Assembly: GCF_007489285.1 (NCBI RefSeq)
Contig: NZ_VLIY01000010.1
Span: 150,587-214,586 of the forward strand
Length of the DNA: 64,000 bases
Source: Skermania sp. ID1734
GTDB taxonomy: Bacteria; Actinomycetota; Actinomycetes; Mycobacteriales; Mycobacteriaceae
Direction: 5' to 3'
In this document: positions 16,272-25,886 of the stretch, piece after piece
How the letters are laid out: each line of letters begins with the position of its first letter
Position numbering within the stretch: the first letter of the stretch is position 1
Made by a program: the position numbers and the translations under genes
The notes under the pieces: generated by a model
Database searches by the model: none
The model's input: only the letters and a program-made list of their open reading frames with translations
What the model was told of the DNA's origin: nothing

Positions 16272-18112
16272 CGTACGGGCGCCAACTGCCAACTGCCGTC
16301 CCCGTCGAGTTCCAGGCGCTGGGTGTGGTGCTGATCCACGGTGCTGCGATGTGCGACGCTGACGAGCATCGTCTCCGGCGTCTCCTCCCGCACCAGCTTG
16401 TACAGCGAATACTCGAGGCCTTCGTCGACGGCCGAGGTCGCCTCGTCCAGGAACGCCAGCTTCGGCTTGATCAACAGGATGCGTGCGAACGCGACGCGCT
16501 GCTGCTCCCCCGGCGACAGGATCTTGGCCCAATCGGCGTCCTCATCCAACCGATTGACCAGGTGGCCGAGATGCACCTTCTCGAGGGTCGACTTGAGGGT
16601 CTCGTCGTCGATCTCGTCTGGTTTCGCCGGGTACGCGACCGCCGTGCGCAGGTCGCCGAGCGGCAGATACGGAATCTGGGAAAGAAACAGGGTCTCGTTA
16701 CCCTCGGGACGCCGTATCTCACCCTCGCCGTAGGGCCACATCTGCGCCAGGCTGCGCAGCAAGGTGGTCTTGCCGCTGCCGGAACGACCCTTCACCACGA
16801 GTGCTTCACCGGGGGTCAGGCGCAGGGACAGATCATCGATCAGCACCTCACCGTCGGGTCGGCGCACGTCTACGCTGTCGATCTCGAGCGCACCCTCGAG
16901 GTCGGACCGGCTCAGCTGCGGCAGTTCCCGAGACTGCTCGCTGGCCGTCATCAATCCGTCGAGACGAATCAGCGACGCTCGATACGCGGTGAACGTGTCG
17001 TAGTTCTCCCGGAAGAACGACAGCGAGTCGTGGATCTGACCGAATGCCGTGGCGCTCTGCTGAATGTCACCGAGCGTGATCGCACCCTTGAAGAACCGCG
17101 GCGCCTGGATGATCCAGGGGAACACCACCGCGGTCTGATCCACGGCCAGGTTCCAGCCGCTGAACTTCAACGTCCGGTAGACGATTCGCCAGTAGCTGCC
17201 GATCACCTCGCCGAAGCGGCCCAACAGCCCCCTCCGTTCCACGCCCTCACCGCGGTAGAACGCGATGTTCTCGGCGCTGTCGCGCACCCGCACGAGCGCG
17301 TAGCGGAAGTTTGCCGTCATGCGCTGGTAGAGGAAGTTCAGGCTGATCAACGGCCGGCCGATCCAGAACGCGATCACCGTGGCAACAAGCACGTAAGCCA
17401 GCACCAGGAACATCATCGCCCGCGGAATGGTGAGACCGAAGAAGGTCAGCGGCCCGGACAGATCCCACAGAATCCGGGTGAACGAAACGACCGTGACCAC
17501 CGCGGACACGCCACCCATCGACAGCGTGCGGGTGTACTGGACGTAGTTGGTGATGTCCTCTTGGATTCGCTGGTCCGGGTTGTCGATGGTCATGTCGACG
17601 AACCGGCCGCGGTAGTAGGCACGGCCCTTGAGCCAGTCGGTGGTGACGTGCTCGGTAAGCCACAGTCGCCAGCGAATGTCGAACGCCTGCCCGATGTAGT
17701 AGTCAAGCAGCGAGCGCACCACGTGAATGGTGGCCAGGATGGAGAACACGATCATCGAGTGCCAGAACGCCGCTTCGGCGGCATGCAGGGTGGCGGCGTC
17801 GTGCTGGGAAAAGGCTTGCGCCACATACTGAACCGCGGTGAACATGTCGTTGCTCTGGTAGGAGAACAACACGTTCATCCGGACGCTCCACACCGCCATG
17901 AAAACCAGGACGGCAACGAACAGGATGGTCCGCCAACCGCCCGGACCGACGAAGTAGCCCCGGCTGATCCGCCAGAACTGCCGTCCCCACTTGGTCAGCG
18001 ACAGCAGCGCCACGGCGGCGACCGTGAAGCACACAGCGGTGATCCCGAACGCAATCGCCAGCCACTTCAGGCTCTCGAATATTTCGTTGCCCCAGTCTCT
18101 GGAGGCGTCCAT
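16259..18112 (-). CDS. SbmA/BacA (Rv1819c-like) ABC transporter, fused permease and ATPase
   Basis: 617 residues. An SbmA/BacA-type membrane domain of about six helices (VLFSYQSNDMFTAVQ, WLTEHVTTDWLKGRAYYR, NPDQRIQEDI, ENIAFYRGEGVE) is fused to an ATPase with Walker A GRSGSGKTT, signature LSPGEQQR and Walker B LAFLDEATSAVD. Relatives include mycobacterial Rv1819c (cobalamin and hydrophilic compound import) and BacA (very-long-chain fatty acid and peptide transport). The exact substrate is not predictable. The GTG/ATG at 18112 has no strong ribosome site; the 3' end overlaps the inverted repeat. Confidence 0.9.
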   Translation of the reverse strand: MDASRDWGNEIFESLKWLAIAFGITAVCFTVAAVALLSLTKWGRQFWRISRGYFVGPGGWRTILFVAVLVFMAVWSVRMNVLFSYQSNDMFTAVQYVAQAFSQHDAATLHAAEAAFWHSMIVFSILATIHVVRSLLDYYIGQAFDIRWRLWLTEHVTTDWLKGRAYYRGRFVDMTIDNPDQRIQEDITNYVQYTRTLSMGGVSAVVTVVSFTRILWDLSGPLTFFGLTIPRAMMFLVLAYVLVATVIAFWIGRPLISLNFLYQRMTANFRYALVRVRDSAENIAFYRGEGVERRGLLGRFGEVIGSYWRIVYRTLKFSGWNLAVDQTAVVFPWIIQAPRFFKGAITLGDIQQSATAFGQIHDSLSFFRENYDTFTAYRASLIRLDGLMTASEQSRELPQLSRSDLEGALEIDSVDVRRPDGEVLIDDLSLRLTPGEALVVKGRSGSGKTTLLRSLAQMWPYGEGEIRRPEGNETLFLSQIPYLPLGDLRTAVAYPAKPDEIDDETLKSTLEKVHLGHLVNRLDEDADWAKILSPGEQQRVAFARILLIKPKLAFLDEATSAVDEGLEYSLYKLVREETPETMLVSVAHRSTVDQHHTQRLELDGDGSWQLAPVRASS

Positions 18113-18160
18113 GTTTTCACCTATCGGGTCGATCAGTCGTGCGCAGAAAGCCCGCGCAGT

Positions 18161-19042
18161 CTAGCGCGCCCGCTTCGGAAAGTGCCGGATCAGACCCTCT
18201 TGGACCACGGTGGCGAGCAGTTCGCCGTCGCGGGAGAAGTACCGACCGGTGGCGAGTCCGCGTGAGCCTGCCGCGACCGGGGACTCGGTGGCGTACAGCG
18301 CCCAGTCATCGAATCGGAAGGGGCGATGAACCCACATCGAGTGGTTGACGGTGGCCGCCACGATCCGGTCGTGTCCCCAGGAAAGGCCGTGGGTGGTGAT
18401 GATCGAGTCGAGCACGGTGGTGTCCGACGAGTAGCCCATGGTGGCGATGTGGATCAGTGGATCCTCGGGCAGTTCGCCGTCAGCGCGCATCCAGACCCGA
18501 TTGTGGGTCAGCGTCTCCCCCGCGTCCTTCATGATCCAGGCCGGGTCGTTGGCGTAGCGCATGTCGATCGGCTTGAGCGCGTTGACGAACATCTGCAGCT
18601 TTTCTTCGTAGCCGACGAAGTGATCGCCCAAGGGCGGCAACGCTTCCGGGTACGGCACGACGGGCACTGCGACCGCGTGCTCGAGACCCTTGGTCCAGTC
18701 CTGAAACGCGGCGAGCATGACGAACAGTTCGTGACCGTTCTGGTAAGCGGTGACCATCCGGTTGGCGAACGCCCGGCCGTCCCGCTGGCGAGCAACCCGA
18801 TACTCGATGTCCGCCTTGACATCTCCACCGCGAATGAAGTGCGCGTTCAGCGCATGCAAGGGCCGGCCCTCGCCCACCGTCCGTCCGGCCGCCACGATCG
18901 CCTGCGAAATAAGTTGGCCGCCAAAGGTTCTACTGCCCACCTGCGCCGGATGCTTGCCGACGAACAGGTCTTCGTCGGTCTGCGACAGATCGAGCAGGTC
19001 CAGCAGGATGGACAGGTCGGTCTTATGGCCAGCCGCCGTCAC
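18161..19042 (-). CDS. tesB: Acyl-CoA thioesterase II (TesB)
   Basis: 293 residues from GTG 19042, 2 nt after the pyk stop. A double hot-dog thioesterase: TFGGQLISQAIVAAGRTV and HALNAHFIRGGD in the first domain, NRVWMRADGELPEDPLIHIATMGYSSDTTVLDS and LYATESPVAAGSRGLATGRYFSRDGELLATVVQEGLIR in the second. The Asp-Ser/Thr-Gln catalytic set is consistent (D in YSSDTTVLDS, Q in VVQEG). It hydrolyses acyl-CoAs to free acid and CoA. The pyk-tesB order is conserved in mycobacteria. Translation is probably coupled to pyk. Confidence 0.93.
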   Translation of the reverse strand: MTAAGHKTDLSILLDLLDLSQTDEDLFVGKHPAQVGSRTFGGQLISQAIVAAGRTVGEGRPLHALNAHFIRGGDVKADIEYRVARQRDGRAFANRMVTAYQNGHELFVMLAAFQDWTKGLEHAVAVPVVPYPEALPPLGDHFVGYEEKLQMFVNALKPIDMRYANDPAWIMKDAGETLTHNRVWMRADGELPEDPLIHIATMGYSSDTTVLDSIITTHGLSWGHDRIVAATVNHSMWVHRPFRFDDWALYATESPVAAGSRGLATGRYFSRDGELLATVVQEGLIRHFPKRAR

Positions 19043-19044
19043 GG

Positions 19045-20463
19045 TCAGTGGTCCTCTTCCCCGATGCGATGGATGTGAATCAAGTTGGTCGACCCTACTG
19101 TGCCGGGCGGGGAACCGGCGACGATGACGACGAGATCGCCCTTCACGTAGCGATTGAGGGTGAGCAGCGACGTGTCGACCTGCCGGATCATGGCGTCGGT
19201 GGTGTCCACCCGAGGCACCAGGAAAGTTTCGGTGCCCCACGTGAGCGCGAGTTGGCTACGCACCTCCGGTAGCGGGGTGAACGCGAGTAGCGGTAGCGGC
19301 GTGTGCAACCGGGCGAGTCGGCGCACCGTGTCGCCTGACTGGGTGAACGCGACCAAGGCCTTCGCGTTGAGCCGTTCGCCGATGTCGCGGGCCGCATAGG
19401 AGATGACGCCGCGCTTGGTGCGCGGCACGTGCGTCAGCGGTGGCACCTGCGTCGACTCGTTTTCCACGGCCTCGACGATGCGGGCCATCGTGCGCACCGT
19501 CTCCATCGGATACTTGCCCACCGACGTCTCGCCCGACAGCATCACCGCGTCCGCGCCGTCGAGTACAGCGTTGGCCACGTCCGATGCCTCGGCGCGGGTG
19601 GGTCGCGAATTCTCGATCATCGAATCGAGCATCTGGGTCGCGACGATGACCGGCTTGGCGTTTTCCCTCGCAATCTGGATCGCGCGCTTCTGCACCAGCG
19701 GCACCTGCTCGAGCGGCAGTTCGACACCCAGATCGCCGCGGGCCACCATGATCGCATCGAACGCGAGCACCACGGCTTCCAAATTGTCCACGGCCTCAGG
19801 CTTTTCCAGCTTGGCGATCACCGGTACCCGACGACCCACCCGGTCCATCACCTCGTGCACCAGCTCGACGTCGGCGGGCGACCGCACGAACGACAGCGCG
19901 ATGAAGTCGACGCCGAGCTCCAACGCGAATTCCAGGTCCTCGATGTCCTTTTCGGACAACGCCGGAACCGACACGTCCATCCCCGGCAGCGAGACGCCCT
20001 TGTTGTTGCTGACCGGACCGCCCTCGGTAACACGGCACACCACGTCGTTGCCGTCGACCGCCTCCACCGTCAGTCCGACCTTGCCGTCGTCGACGAGCAG
20101 TCGGTCACCGGGCTTGGCGTCGTGCGCGAGTTGCTTGTAGGTCGTGGAAACCCGGTCGTGGGTGCCTTCACAGTCGTCGACAGTGATGCGGACCTGTTCA
20201 CCGTTCGCCCACTCGGTGGCGCCGTCGGCGAATCGTCCGAGCCGTATCTTGGGGCCCTGCAGATCGGCTAGCACACCGACGGCACGGCCGGTGTGATCCG
20301 ACGCTGCGCGCACGCGCCGGTACGCCGCCTCGTGGTCGGAGTGTGAGCCATGGCTGAAATTCAGTCTGGCAACGTCCATTCCACTCTGAACGAGATCGCG
20401 GACGCGATCATCGGTGCCGGTAGCAGGGCCGAGCGTGCAAACGATCTTCGTTCGTCGGGTCAC
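19045..20463 (-). CDS. pyk: Pyruvate kinase
   Basis: 472 residues, full length. Glycolytic enzyme converting phosphoenolpyruvate and ADP to pyruvate and ATP. N-terminal TKIVCTLGPATG, substrate-site MVARGDLGVELP, the active-site helix ATQMLDSMIENSRPTRAEASDVANAVLDGADAVMLSGETSVGKYP, and a C-terminal allosteric domain. K in IAKLEKPEAVDNL is the catalytic Lys. The start is GTG 20463; no strong ribosome site. Confidence 0.97.
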   Translation of the reverse strand: MTRRTKIVCTLGPATGTDDRVRDLVQSGMDVARLNFSHGSHSDHEAAYRRVRAASDHTGRAVGVLADLQGPKIRLGRFADGATEWANGEQVRITVDDCEGTHDRVSTTYKQLAHDAKPGDRLLVDDGKVGLTVEAVDGNDVVCRVTEGGPVSNNKGVSLPGMDVSVPALSEKDIEDLEFALELGVDFIALSFVRSPADVELVHEVMDRVGRRVPVIAKLEKPEAVDNLEAVVLAFDAIMVARGDLGVELPLEQVPLVQKRAIQIARENAKPVIVATQMLDSMIENSRPTRAEASDVANAVLDGADAVMLSGETSVGKYPMETVRTMARIVEAVENESTQVPPLTHVPRTKRGVISYAARDIGERLNAKALVAFTQSGDTVRRLARLHTPLPLLAFTPLPEVRSQLALTWGTETFLVPRVDTTDAMIRQVDTSLLTLNRYVKGDLVVIVAGSPPGTVGSTNLIHIHRIGEEDH

Positions 20464-20519
20464 CCGGAAGAGCCTAGTAGTTCAGTCGCGCAGTGTCAGA
20501 CTTCCGTGACTTCACAAGT

Positions 20520-21089
20520 TCAGTCGCGTAGCGGCCTTCCGTACTTGTCTCGGACATTGCCGGTCAGCATCATGATGCCGTCGATCAGTGGCCAAATGCC
20601 GCCGATTCCACACGTCAACCAGGTGACCGCGATCTGCGCGATCGCGATTCCCGGCTGGTCGAGATAGAACCGCCCGGCGCCGAACGCACCCAGGAAGATC
20701 TCGAGCAGGCCGGCGGTGACCTTCTGCTTGTCCGAGAGCGGTTCACCCGTCAGTGGGTGACGTCCGTACGGCGCGGTGGGATCGTTCGGCTGGTAGCCGT
20801 ATTGCGGGTAGCCGTACGGGTATTGCGGTTGTGCCGAGGTGCCGTAACTCTGATAGTTGGGCCCGGTGCCCGGCGCGCCGTAGGAAGGCTGCCCGTACTG
20901 GGGTGCGTCGTAGCCCTGACTGGTCGGATAGGGCTGGGTGGGGTTGTACGGGGTGTACGGCCCAGCGGTCGGATACGCCTCGGTCGGAGAGGACGGCGCG
21001 GTCGAGTCGTAGTCGAACGGAGTTCCCGTGGTGTCGGCGGTCGGGTCGACGGGACGCGAATTGTCGTATTTATCTGAATGATCGGTCAT
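20520..21089 (-). CDS. TM2-domain membrane protein with Tyr/Pro/Gln-rich N-terminus
   Basis: 189 residues. Residues 1-115 are a low-complexity, unstructured region of short Tyr-Pro-Gly-Gln words (PYNPTQPYPTSQGYDAPQYG). From GEPLSDKQKVTAGLLEIFLG a TM2 domain follows: two helices with FGAGRFYLDQPGIAIAQIAVTWLTCGIGGIWPLIDGIMML. TM2 proteins are of unknown role, often linked to the envelope. ATG 21089 is preceded by CGGAGC. It lies between lgt and pyk on the same strand; the gap to pyk holds nothing notable. Confidence 0.88.
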   Translation of the reverse strand: MTDHSDKYDNSRPVDPTADTTGTPFDYDSTAPSSPTEAYPTAGPYTPYNPTQPYPTSQGYDAPQYGQPSYGAPGTGPNYQSYGTSAQPQYPYGYPQYGYQPNDPTAPYGRHPLTGEPLSDKQKVTAGLLEIFLGAFGAGRFYLDQPGIAIAQIAVTWLTCGIGGIWPLIDGIMMLTGNVRDKYGRPLRD

Positions 21090-21113
21090 CGCAGCTCCGT
21101 TCGCGACGGCTGG

Positions 21114-22094
21114 CTAGTCGGTGTTCGCCGTCTGAACTTCGGCAGCATTCTCGGGATCTCCGGTGGAATCAGGTTCGTCCTTCTCGGAGTCGAGTGCGAC
21201 GTCAGCACCGTCTACCGCGTCCGGGGTCCGCGGCTTCGGGCGCAACTCCTCGGGAGCCTCCCGGCCCTTCTTGGCGAAGATAAAATAGGCCATCGCCAGC
21301 ACGAACACGATCGCCGAAACATACGAGTTCACCCGGATGCCGAAGATGTGGGTGGCGTAGTCGTCGCGCATCAACTCGATCCAGAACCTGCCAAAGCAGT
21401 AGCCCGCGACGTACAGCGCGAAGAGCCGGCCGTGGCCGATTTTGAACCTCTTGTCCACCAGCACCAACAGCGCGACGATCAGCAGGTTCCACAGCAGCTC
21501 GTACAGGAACGTGGGGTGCACGATCTTTTCCACCACACCGGTGGACACGCCGTTGAGCGCGTCGGCCGAGCCGCTGGAGTTCACGCGCTCGTAGATTTTC
21601 AGGCCCCACGGCAGGTCCGTCTGGCGACCGTACAGTTCCTGGTTGAAGTAGTTGCCCAACCGGCCGATGGCCTGGGCCAGCAAGATCGGCGGAGCGATCG
21701 CATCGCCGAGGGCCGCGAGCGGGATACCGCGAACCCGGCATCCGATCCACGCACCGAGGGCACCGAGTAGCACCGCACCCCAGATGCCGAGACCGCCCTC
21801 CCAGATCTTCAACGCGTCGATCGGCCGGCCGTTCGCGCCGAAGTACGTCGACCAGTCGGTGATCACGTGATAGAGCCGACCACCGATCAGGCCGAACGGA
21901 ACGGCCCAGATCGCGATGTCGAGAACCGTGCCTTCCTCGCCGCCGCGCGCCTTCCAGCGTTTCTCACCCCAGTAGATGGCGACGATGATCCCGACGATGA
22001 TGCACAGCGCATACGCGCGCACCGGAATCGGGCCGAGATACCACACCCCCTGCGGCGGGCTGGGGATGTAGGCGAGAAACTGCGTCGTGGTCAC
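21114..22094 (-). CDS. lgt: Prolipoprotein diacylglyceryl transferase
   Basis: 326 residues from GTG 22094, whose GTGA overlaps the trpA stop. Lgt transfers diacylglycerol from phosphatidylglycerol to the lipobox Cys of prolipoproteins at the inner membrane. Family motifs: YALCIIVGIIVAIYWGEKRW, GLIGGRLYHVITDW, GLGIWGAVLLG and the signature AQAIGRLGNYFNQELYG. The charged C-terminal extension of about 60 residues (PEELRPKPRTPDAVDG...) is common in actinobacterial Lgt. The coupling to trpA is a conserved neighbourhood, not a functional link. Confidence 0.95.
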   Translation of the reverse strand: MTTTQFLAYIPSPPQGVWYLGPIPVRAYALCIIVGIIVAIYWGEKRWKARGGEEGTVLDIAIWAVPFGLIGGRLYHVITDWSTYFGANGRPIDALKIWEGGLGIWGAVLLGALGAWIGCRVRGIPLAALGDAIAPPILLAQAIGRLGNYFNQELYGRQTDLPWGLKIYERVNSSGSADALNGVSTGVVEKIVHPTFLYELLWNLLIVALLVLVDKRFKIGHGRLFALYVAGYCFGRFWIELMRDDYATHIFGIRVNSYVSAIVFVLAMAYFIFAKKGREAPEELRPKPRTPDAVDGADVALDSEKDEPDSTGDPENAAEVQTANTD

Positions 22095-22885
22095 GAAGCA
22101 ACGGTAGCCGAGCGCACACCGCTGGCGAGTTCGGAGGTCAGCGCGCGTACCGCTGCTATGCCCTGCCCCGCCGCAGTGACCAGTGCAGACCCGACGATGA
22201 CGCCGTCGGCAAAGCCAGCGATCTCCGCAGCCTGCGCACCCGAGCGCACGCCGAGACCGACACCGACCGGGATATCGGAGTGCGCACGAACTCGGGCGGT
22301 CAGTTCTGGCGCAGCGCTCGACACCGCATCGCGGGCACCGGTAACGCCCATCGTCGACGCCGCGTAGACGAAACCCCGACTGGCGTGGATGGTTTTGACC
22401 AGCCGCTCCTCGGTCGAGGACGGCGCCACCAGAAAGATCCGGTCCAGATCGTGTCCTTCGGACGCCGCGAACCACTCGTCGGCTTCCTCCGGGATGAGGT
22501 TCGGCGTGATCAGGCCAAGCCCGCCCGCGTTGGCAAGATCGCGGGAAAATGCGTCAACGCCGTACTGCAGCACCGGGTTCCAGTAGGTCATGACCACGGA
22601 CTTGCCGCCCGCTGCCGCGATCGCCTCGACCACGGTGAACACGTCACGGACCCGGACGCCGTTGCGCAATGCCTCTTCAGCGGCCGCCTGGATGGTGGGG
22701 CCGTCCATCACCGGGTCGGAGTAGGCGATGCCGACTTCAATGATGTCGCAACCTGATTCGACCATCGCCCGAACCGCGTCGATCGAACCTTCGAGCGTCG
22801 GGTAGCCGGCGGGCAGGTAGCCGATGAGGGCAGCCCGGTGCTCGGCGCGGGCAGCGGCAAAAGTGGGGGCAAGGCGGGAGGTCAC
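22091..22885 (-). CDS. trpA: Tryptophan synthase alpha chain
   Basis: 264 residues, TIM barrel. It cleaves indole-3-glycerol phosphate to indole and glyceraldehyde-3-phosphate and forms the alpha2beta2 complex with TrpB. Active-site segment DIIEVGIAYSDPVMDGPTIQ contains the catalytic Glu and Asp; the phosphate-binding part is GVGLGVRSGAQAAEIAGFADGVIVGSALV. GTG 22885 has AGGAGG 5 nt before it and overlaps the stop of a 23-codon ORF (GTGA), rather than following trpB directly as is usual. Confidence 0.96.
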   Translation of the reverse strand: MTSRLAPTFAAARAEHRAALIGYLPAGYPTLEGSIDAVRAMVESGCDIIEVGIAYSDPVMDGPTIQAAAEEALRNGVRVRDVFTVVEAIAAAGGKSVVMTYWNPVLQYGVDAFSRDLANAGGLGLITPNLIPEEADEWFAASEGHDLDRIFLVAPSSTEERLVKTIHASRGFVYAASTMGVTGARDAVSSAAPELTARVRAHSDIPVGVGLGVRSGAQAAEIAGFADGVIVGSALVTAAGQGIAAVRALTSELASGVRSATVAS

Positions 22886-22953
22886 TGCGCCTCCTGTGTC
22901 TTGCGGGACACCCGCACCCGGTCGGCACCAATGAACGAACGATTCTCGTTCAT
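22882..22953 (-). CDS. 23-codon ORF nested between trpB and trpA
   Basis: The start ATG overlaps the trpB stop (ATGA, 22950-22953) and the stop overlaps the trpA start (GTGA, 22882-22885), so it exactly fills the gap with the spacing used elsewhere in this operon. GAGGAGG lies 5 nt before its ATG. The peptide starts [15 protein letters not shown], is basic and hydrophilic and ends in TQEAQ. In RNA the first 8 nt can pair with nt 16-23 (stem AUGAACGA/UCGUUCAU) and a second hairpin GCGGG-UGU-CCCGC lies inside the ORF. It may be a real microprotein or a translational coupler. It differs from Streptomyces TrpM, which sits before trpB. Confidence 0.55.
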   Translation of the reverse strand: MNENRSFIGADRVRVSRKTQEAQ

Positions 22954-24242
22954 CGTGCCTCCTCGCTGTCGATCAGCCCGAACCATTTCGCCGCAGTGTC
23001 CATGTCCTTGTCCCCTCGGCCGGACAGGTTCACCAGAATGATCGCGCCCTCACCCAGTTCCTTACCGAGCTGCAGCGCGCCCGCCACCGCGTGCGCCGAC
23101 TCGATCGCCGGGATGATGCCCTCCTTGCGGCTGAGCAGCAGCAGCGCGTCCATCGCTTCGGTGTCGGTGATCGGGCGGTACTCGGCGCGCCCAATGTCCT
23201 TGAGGTAGGCGTGTTCCGGGCCCACGCCCGGATAGTCCAGTCCAGCTGAAATCGAATGCGATTCGATGGTCTGTCCGTCGGAATCCTGCAACAGGTACGA
23301 GTACGCGCCTTGGAATGCGCCCGGCGTGCCGCCAGTGAAGGTCGCCGCGTGCCGCCCGGTATATACACCATCGCCGCCGGCCTCGAACCCGACGAGCCGC
23401 ACCTCCGGGTCATCGATGAACGCGTGGAAGATGCCGATCGCGTTGGAACCCCCGCCGACGCAGGCGGTCACCGCATCGGGCAGCCGCCCGGTCTGCGCCA
23501 AAACTTGTTGCCGCGCCTCCAACCCGATGATGCGCTGGAAGTCGCGCACCAGCATCGGAAACGGGTGCGGGCCCGCCGCCGTGCCGAAGCAGTAGTAGGT
23601 GTTGTGCGCGTTGGTGACCCAGTCGCGCAACGCCTCGTTGATCGCGTCCTTGAGCGTGCGGGATCCGGATTCCACCGAAATGACCTCCGCACCCAGCAGT
23701 CGCATGCGGGCCACATTGAGTGCCTGGCGGACCGTGTCGACGGCGCCCATATAGATGATGCACTCGAGCCCGAGCAGCGCACATGCCGTGGCGGTCGCGA
23801 CGCCGTGCTGGCCAGCGCCGGTCTCGGCGATGATCCGCGACTTACCCATGCGCTTGGCGAGCAGCGCTTGCCCGAGCACATTGTTGATTTTGTGCGAACC
23901 GGTGTGGTTGAGATCTTCGCGCTTGAGCAGAATCCGGGCGCCGCCGGCGTCTTCCCACAATCGCGTCGTCTCGAAAACCGGCGAGGGCCGGCCGGTGTAG
24001 TCGCGCTGTAACCGGTCGAGTTCGTTGAGGAAACCGTCGTCGACGCGCGCCTTCTCGTACTCGGCGGTGACCTCCTCGATGACCGCCATCAACGCCTCCG
24101 GCACGTGCCGGCCGCCGTAGCGGCCGAAGTGGCCACCGGTGTCCGGCTCATGCCCGCTGAGTTCGGCGATGCCCGCGCTGGTGCGCGGCAGCGATCGGCC
24201 CCTGGCGTCGAGCGCCTTCGCGTCGAGAATCGGGTCCGTCAT
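22950..24242 (-). CDS. trpB: Tryptophan synthase beta chain
   Basis: 430 residues from ATG 24242, picked because ATGA overlaps the trpC stop; GTG 24260 would add six residues. PLP enzyme that condenses indole with serine to tryptophan. PLP-Lys segment [19 protein letters not shown], gating/catalytic [23 protein letters not shown] motif ([11 protein letters not shown]), phosphate loop GGGSNAIG and C-terminal [11 protein letters not shown]. Length and motifs are those of the standard TrpB1 type. Confidence 0.97.
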   Translation of the reverse strand: MTDPILDAKALDARGRSLPRTSAGIAELSGHEPDTGGHFGRYGGRHVPEALMAVIEEVTAEYEKARVDDGFLNELDRLQRDYTGRPSPVFETTRLWEDAGGARILLKREDLNHTGSHKINNVLGQALLAKRMGKSRIIAETGAGQHGVATATACALLGLECIIYMGAVDTVRQALNVARMRLLGAEVISVESGSRTLKDAINEALRDWVTNAHNTYYCFGTAAGPHPFPMLVRDFQRIIGLEARQQVLAQTGRLPDAVTACVGGGSNAIGIFHAFIDDPEVRLVGFEAGGDGVYTGRHAATFTGGTPGAFQGAYSYLLQDSDGQTIESHSISAGLDYPGVGPEHAYLKDIGRAEYRPITDTEAMDALLLLSRKEGIIPAIESAHAVAGALQLGKELGEGAIILVNLSGRGDKDMDTAAKWFGLIDSEEAR

Positions 24243-25048
24243 CGGGCCGGCTTCGGACACGATGGGTGAGTACCTGCGGCGACCAGGTCCGCGACCGCGG
24301 TGCGCGGACTACCGCTGGTCACCAAGCCCTCGCCGACCAGCACCGCGTCGGCCCCGGCGCCGGCGTAGGCATGCAGATCGGCGGTACCGCGGACACCCGA
24401 CTCGGCGACCTTGATGATGTCGGTGGGCAGCCCCGGCGCGATGCGGGCGAACACATCCCGATCTACCTCAAGCGTCTTCAGGTTGCGAGCGTTCACACCG
24501 ATGACGGTGGCCCCGGCGTCGAGCGCGCGGTCGGCCTCTTCTTCCGTATGCACCTCGACCAGTGCGGTCATGCCGAGAGATTCCGTGCGGTCCAGCAGTC
24601 CGGACAATGTCTGCTGCTCGAGCGCGGCAACGATGAGCAAGATGACGTCGGCACCGTGAGCACGGGCCTCGTGAATCTGGTACGGACCGATGATGAAGTC
24701 CTTGCGCAAGATCGGAATGCTGACCGCCTTGCGCACCGCGTCGAGGTCCGCGAGCGATCCACCGAACCGGCGCCCCTCGGTGAGCACGCTGATCATCCGC
24801 GCGCCGCCCTCTTCATAAGCGGTGGCCAGCTGCGCGGGATCACCGATCTCGGCAAGGTGCCCCTTGGACGGGCTGGAGCGCTTGACCTCCGCTATCACGC
24901 CGATGCCGGGTTCCCGCAGTGCCGCGACGGCGTCCAACGCCGGTGGAGCCGCGGTGGCCGCCTTCTTGATCGCCGCGAAATCGATAGTCGCCTCGCGTGC
25001 CGCGACGTCGGCGCGGACCCCATCAAGAATCGACTCGAGTACGGTCAT
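24239..25048 (-). CDS. trpC: Indole-3-glycerol phosphate synthase
   Basis: 269 residues from ATG 25048 ([11 protein letters not shown]), with AAAGGA upstream; the frame is open further 5' but lacks family similarity. TIM-barrel enzyme forming indole-3-glycerol phosphate from CdRP. Key segments: [14 protein letters not shown] (catalytic Lys, substrate Ser), [43 protein letters not shown] and [12 protein letters not shown]. The 150 bp upstream show no further gene. The trp cluster holds no trpD, trpG or trpF. Confidence 0.96.
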   Translation of the reverse strand: MTVLESILDGVRADVAAREATIDFAAIKKAATAAPPALDAVAALREPGIGVIAEVKRSSPSKGHLAEIGDPAQLATAYEEGGARMISVLTEGRRFGGSLADLDAVRKAVSIPILRKDFIIGPYQIHEARAHGADVILLIVAALEQQTLSGLLDRTESLGMTALVEVHTEEEADRALDAGATVIGVNARNLKTLEVDRDVFARIAPGLPTDIIKVAESGVRGTADLHAYAGAGADAVLVGEGLVTSGSPRTAVADLVAAGTHPSCPKPAR

Positions 25049-25199
25049 CCTGGCCCGAATCCTTTCTGGATGTCCCTGCCGCAACCGCAGGAGCATGTAG
25101 CGAGCGTCACACTGCCTGTCAGGTGCCTGTCCGATTTCTCCCGAGACACCGCGGCCAACTCCCTGGTGCTGCCTAGCCTAGAGGGCAGACCCACCGCGC

Positions 25200-25886
25200 C
25201 TAGATTCGGGTATCGGGGTCGGTGTCCGGGCCGATTGTCGGGTCTTCGCCGGCGTCGATCGCGTCCCACAGCGTGCGCTCCGACGGCGGTGTGCGATCAC
25301 CGGTTCGGTCCGGGGCCACCCGTTCCCGCGGTGACCTTTCCTGCATGGACGTGGCCCGCACGGCCGCGGCCCGCCGGGTCGCCGGGTTGGCGTACTTCGC
25401 CGATAGTCCGGCATCCGGCAGCGGCTTACGAACCAACAGCATCCCGGCGGCGAAAGCGATGACTGCGCCGACCAGCACCAGAACCGCGGGCAGCGGGTGG
25501 GCCTGCACGCTGGTGACCGTGGCCCGGGCCGGCAGATCAGCCAGCTGTTTGGCCCGCACGGCGGACAAGCTCGTAAACAGCGACGCCAACGCTGGCACGG
25601 CAGCGATTGCGGCCACGGTCGCGACGACGACCCCCAACACCCGCCGCGCCCAGCCCTTGAGCGCAAACACAGCGGCTATCGCGGCGATGAACACCAGGGC
25701 CAACGGGGTCAGGATCGACACCCACACTGTGCCGTTGAGGTCGGTGGTTCGCGGCTTGCCCAAACCATCGGCGGAGGCGACGCGCACCCAGTCGAGCTGC
25801 GCGGAGCCCCACAACGCCGCCGCGGCGAGCACCAGCAGGATCGCGCAGAACACCGGGTAGCGGCGACGGGGAATCATTGGACTCAC
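25200..25886 (-). CDS. Trp-operon-associated membrane protein (TIGR02234 type)
   Basis: 228 residues with four transmembrane helices (about 12-30, 58-76, 82-102, 130-150) and a polar tail rich in Arg, Asp and Thr. Proteins of this type sit between trpE and trpC in many actinobacteria (Rv1610 position). The conserved start is [24 protein letters not shown]. Function unknown; a role in aromatic amino acid transport or operon-linked sensing has only been suggested by position. GTG 25886 overlaps the trpE stop (GTGA). Confidence 0.88.
   Translation of the reverse strand: MSPMIPRRRYPVFCAILLVLAAAALWGSAQLDWVRVASADGLGKPRTTDLNGTVWVSILTPLALVFIAAIAAVFALKGWARRVLGVVVATVAAIAAVPALASLFTSLSAVRAKQLADLPARATVTSVQAHPLPAVLVLVGAVIAFAAGMLLVRKPLPDAGLSAKYANPATRRAAAVRATSMQERSPRERVAPDRTGDRTPPSERTLWDAIDAGEDPTIGPDTDPDTRI

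Noticed and set aside
16325..18265. 646-codon plus-strand ORF antisense to the ABC transporter
   Set aside because: Low-complexity His/Arg/Gln-rich translation and no family similarity; it is a GC-rich shadow of the Walker A/B-bearing gene on the minus strand.
24266..25462. 398-codon plus-strand ORF across trpC and the membrane protein
   Set aside because: Antisense shadow; trpC motifs are unmistakable on the other strand.
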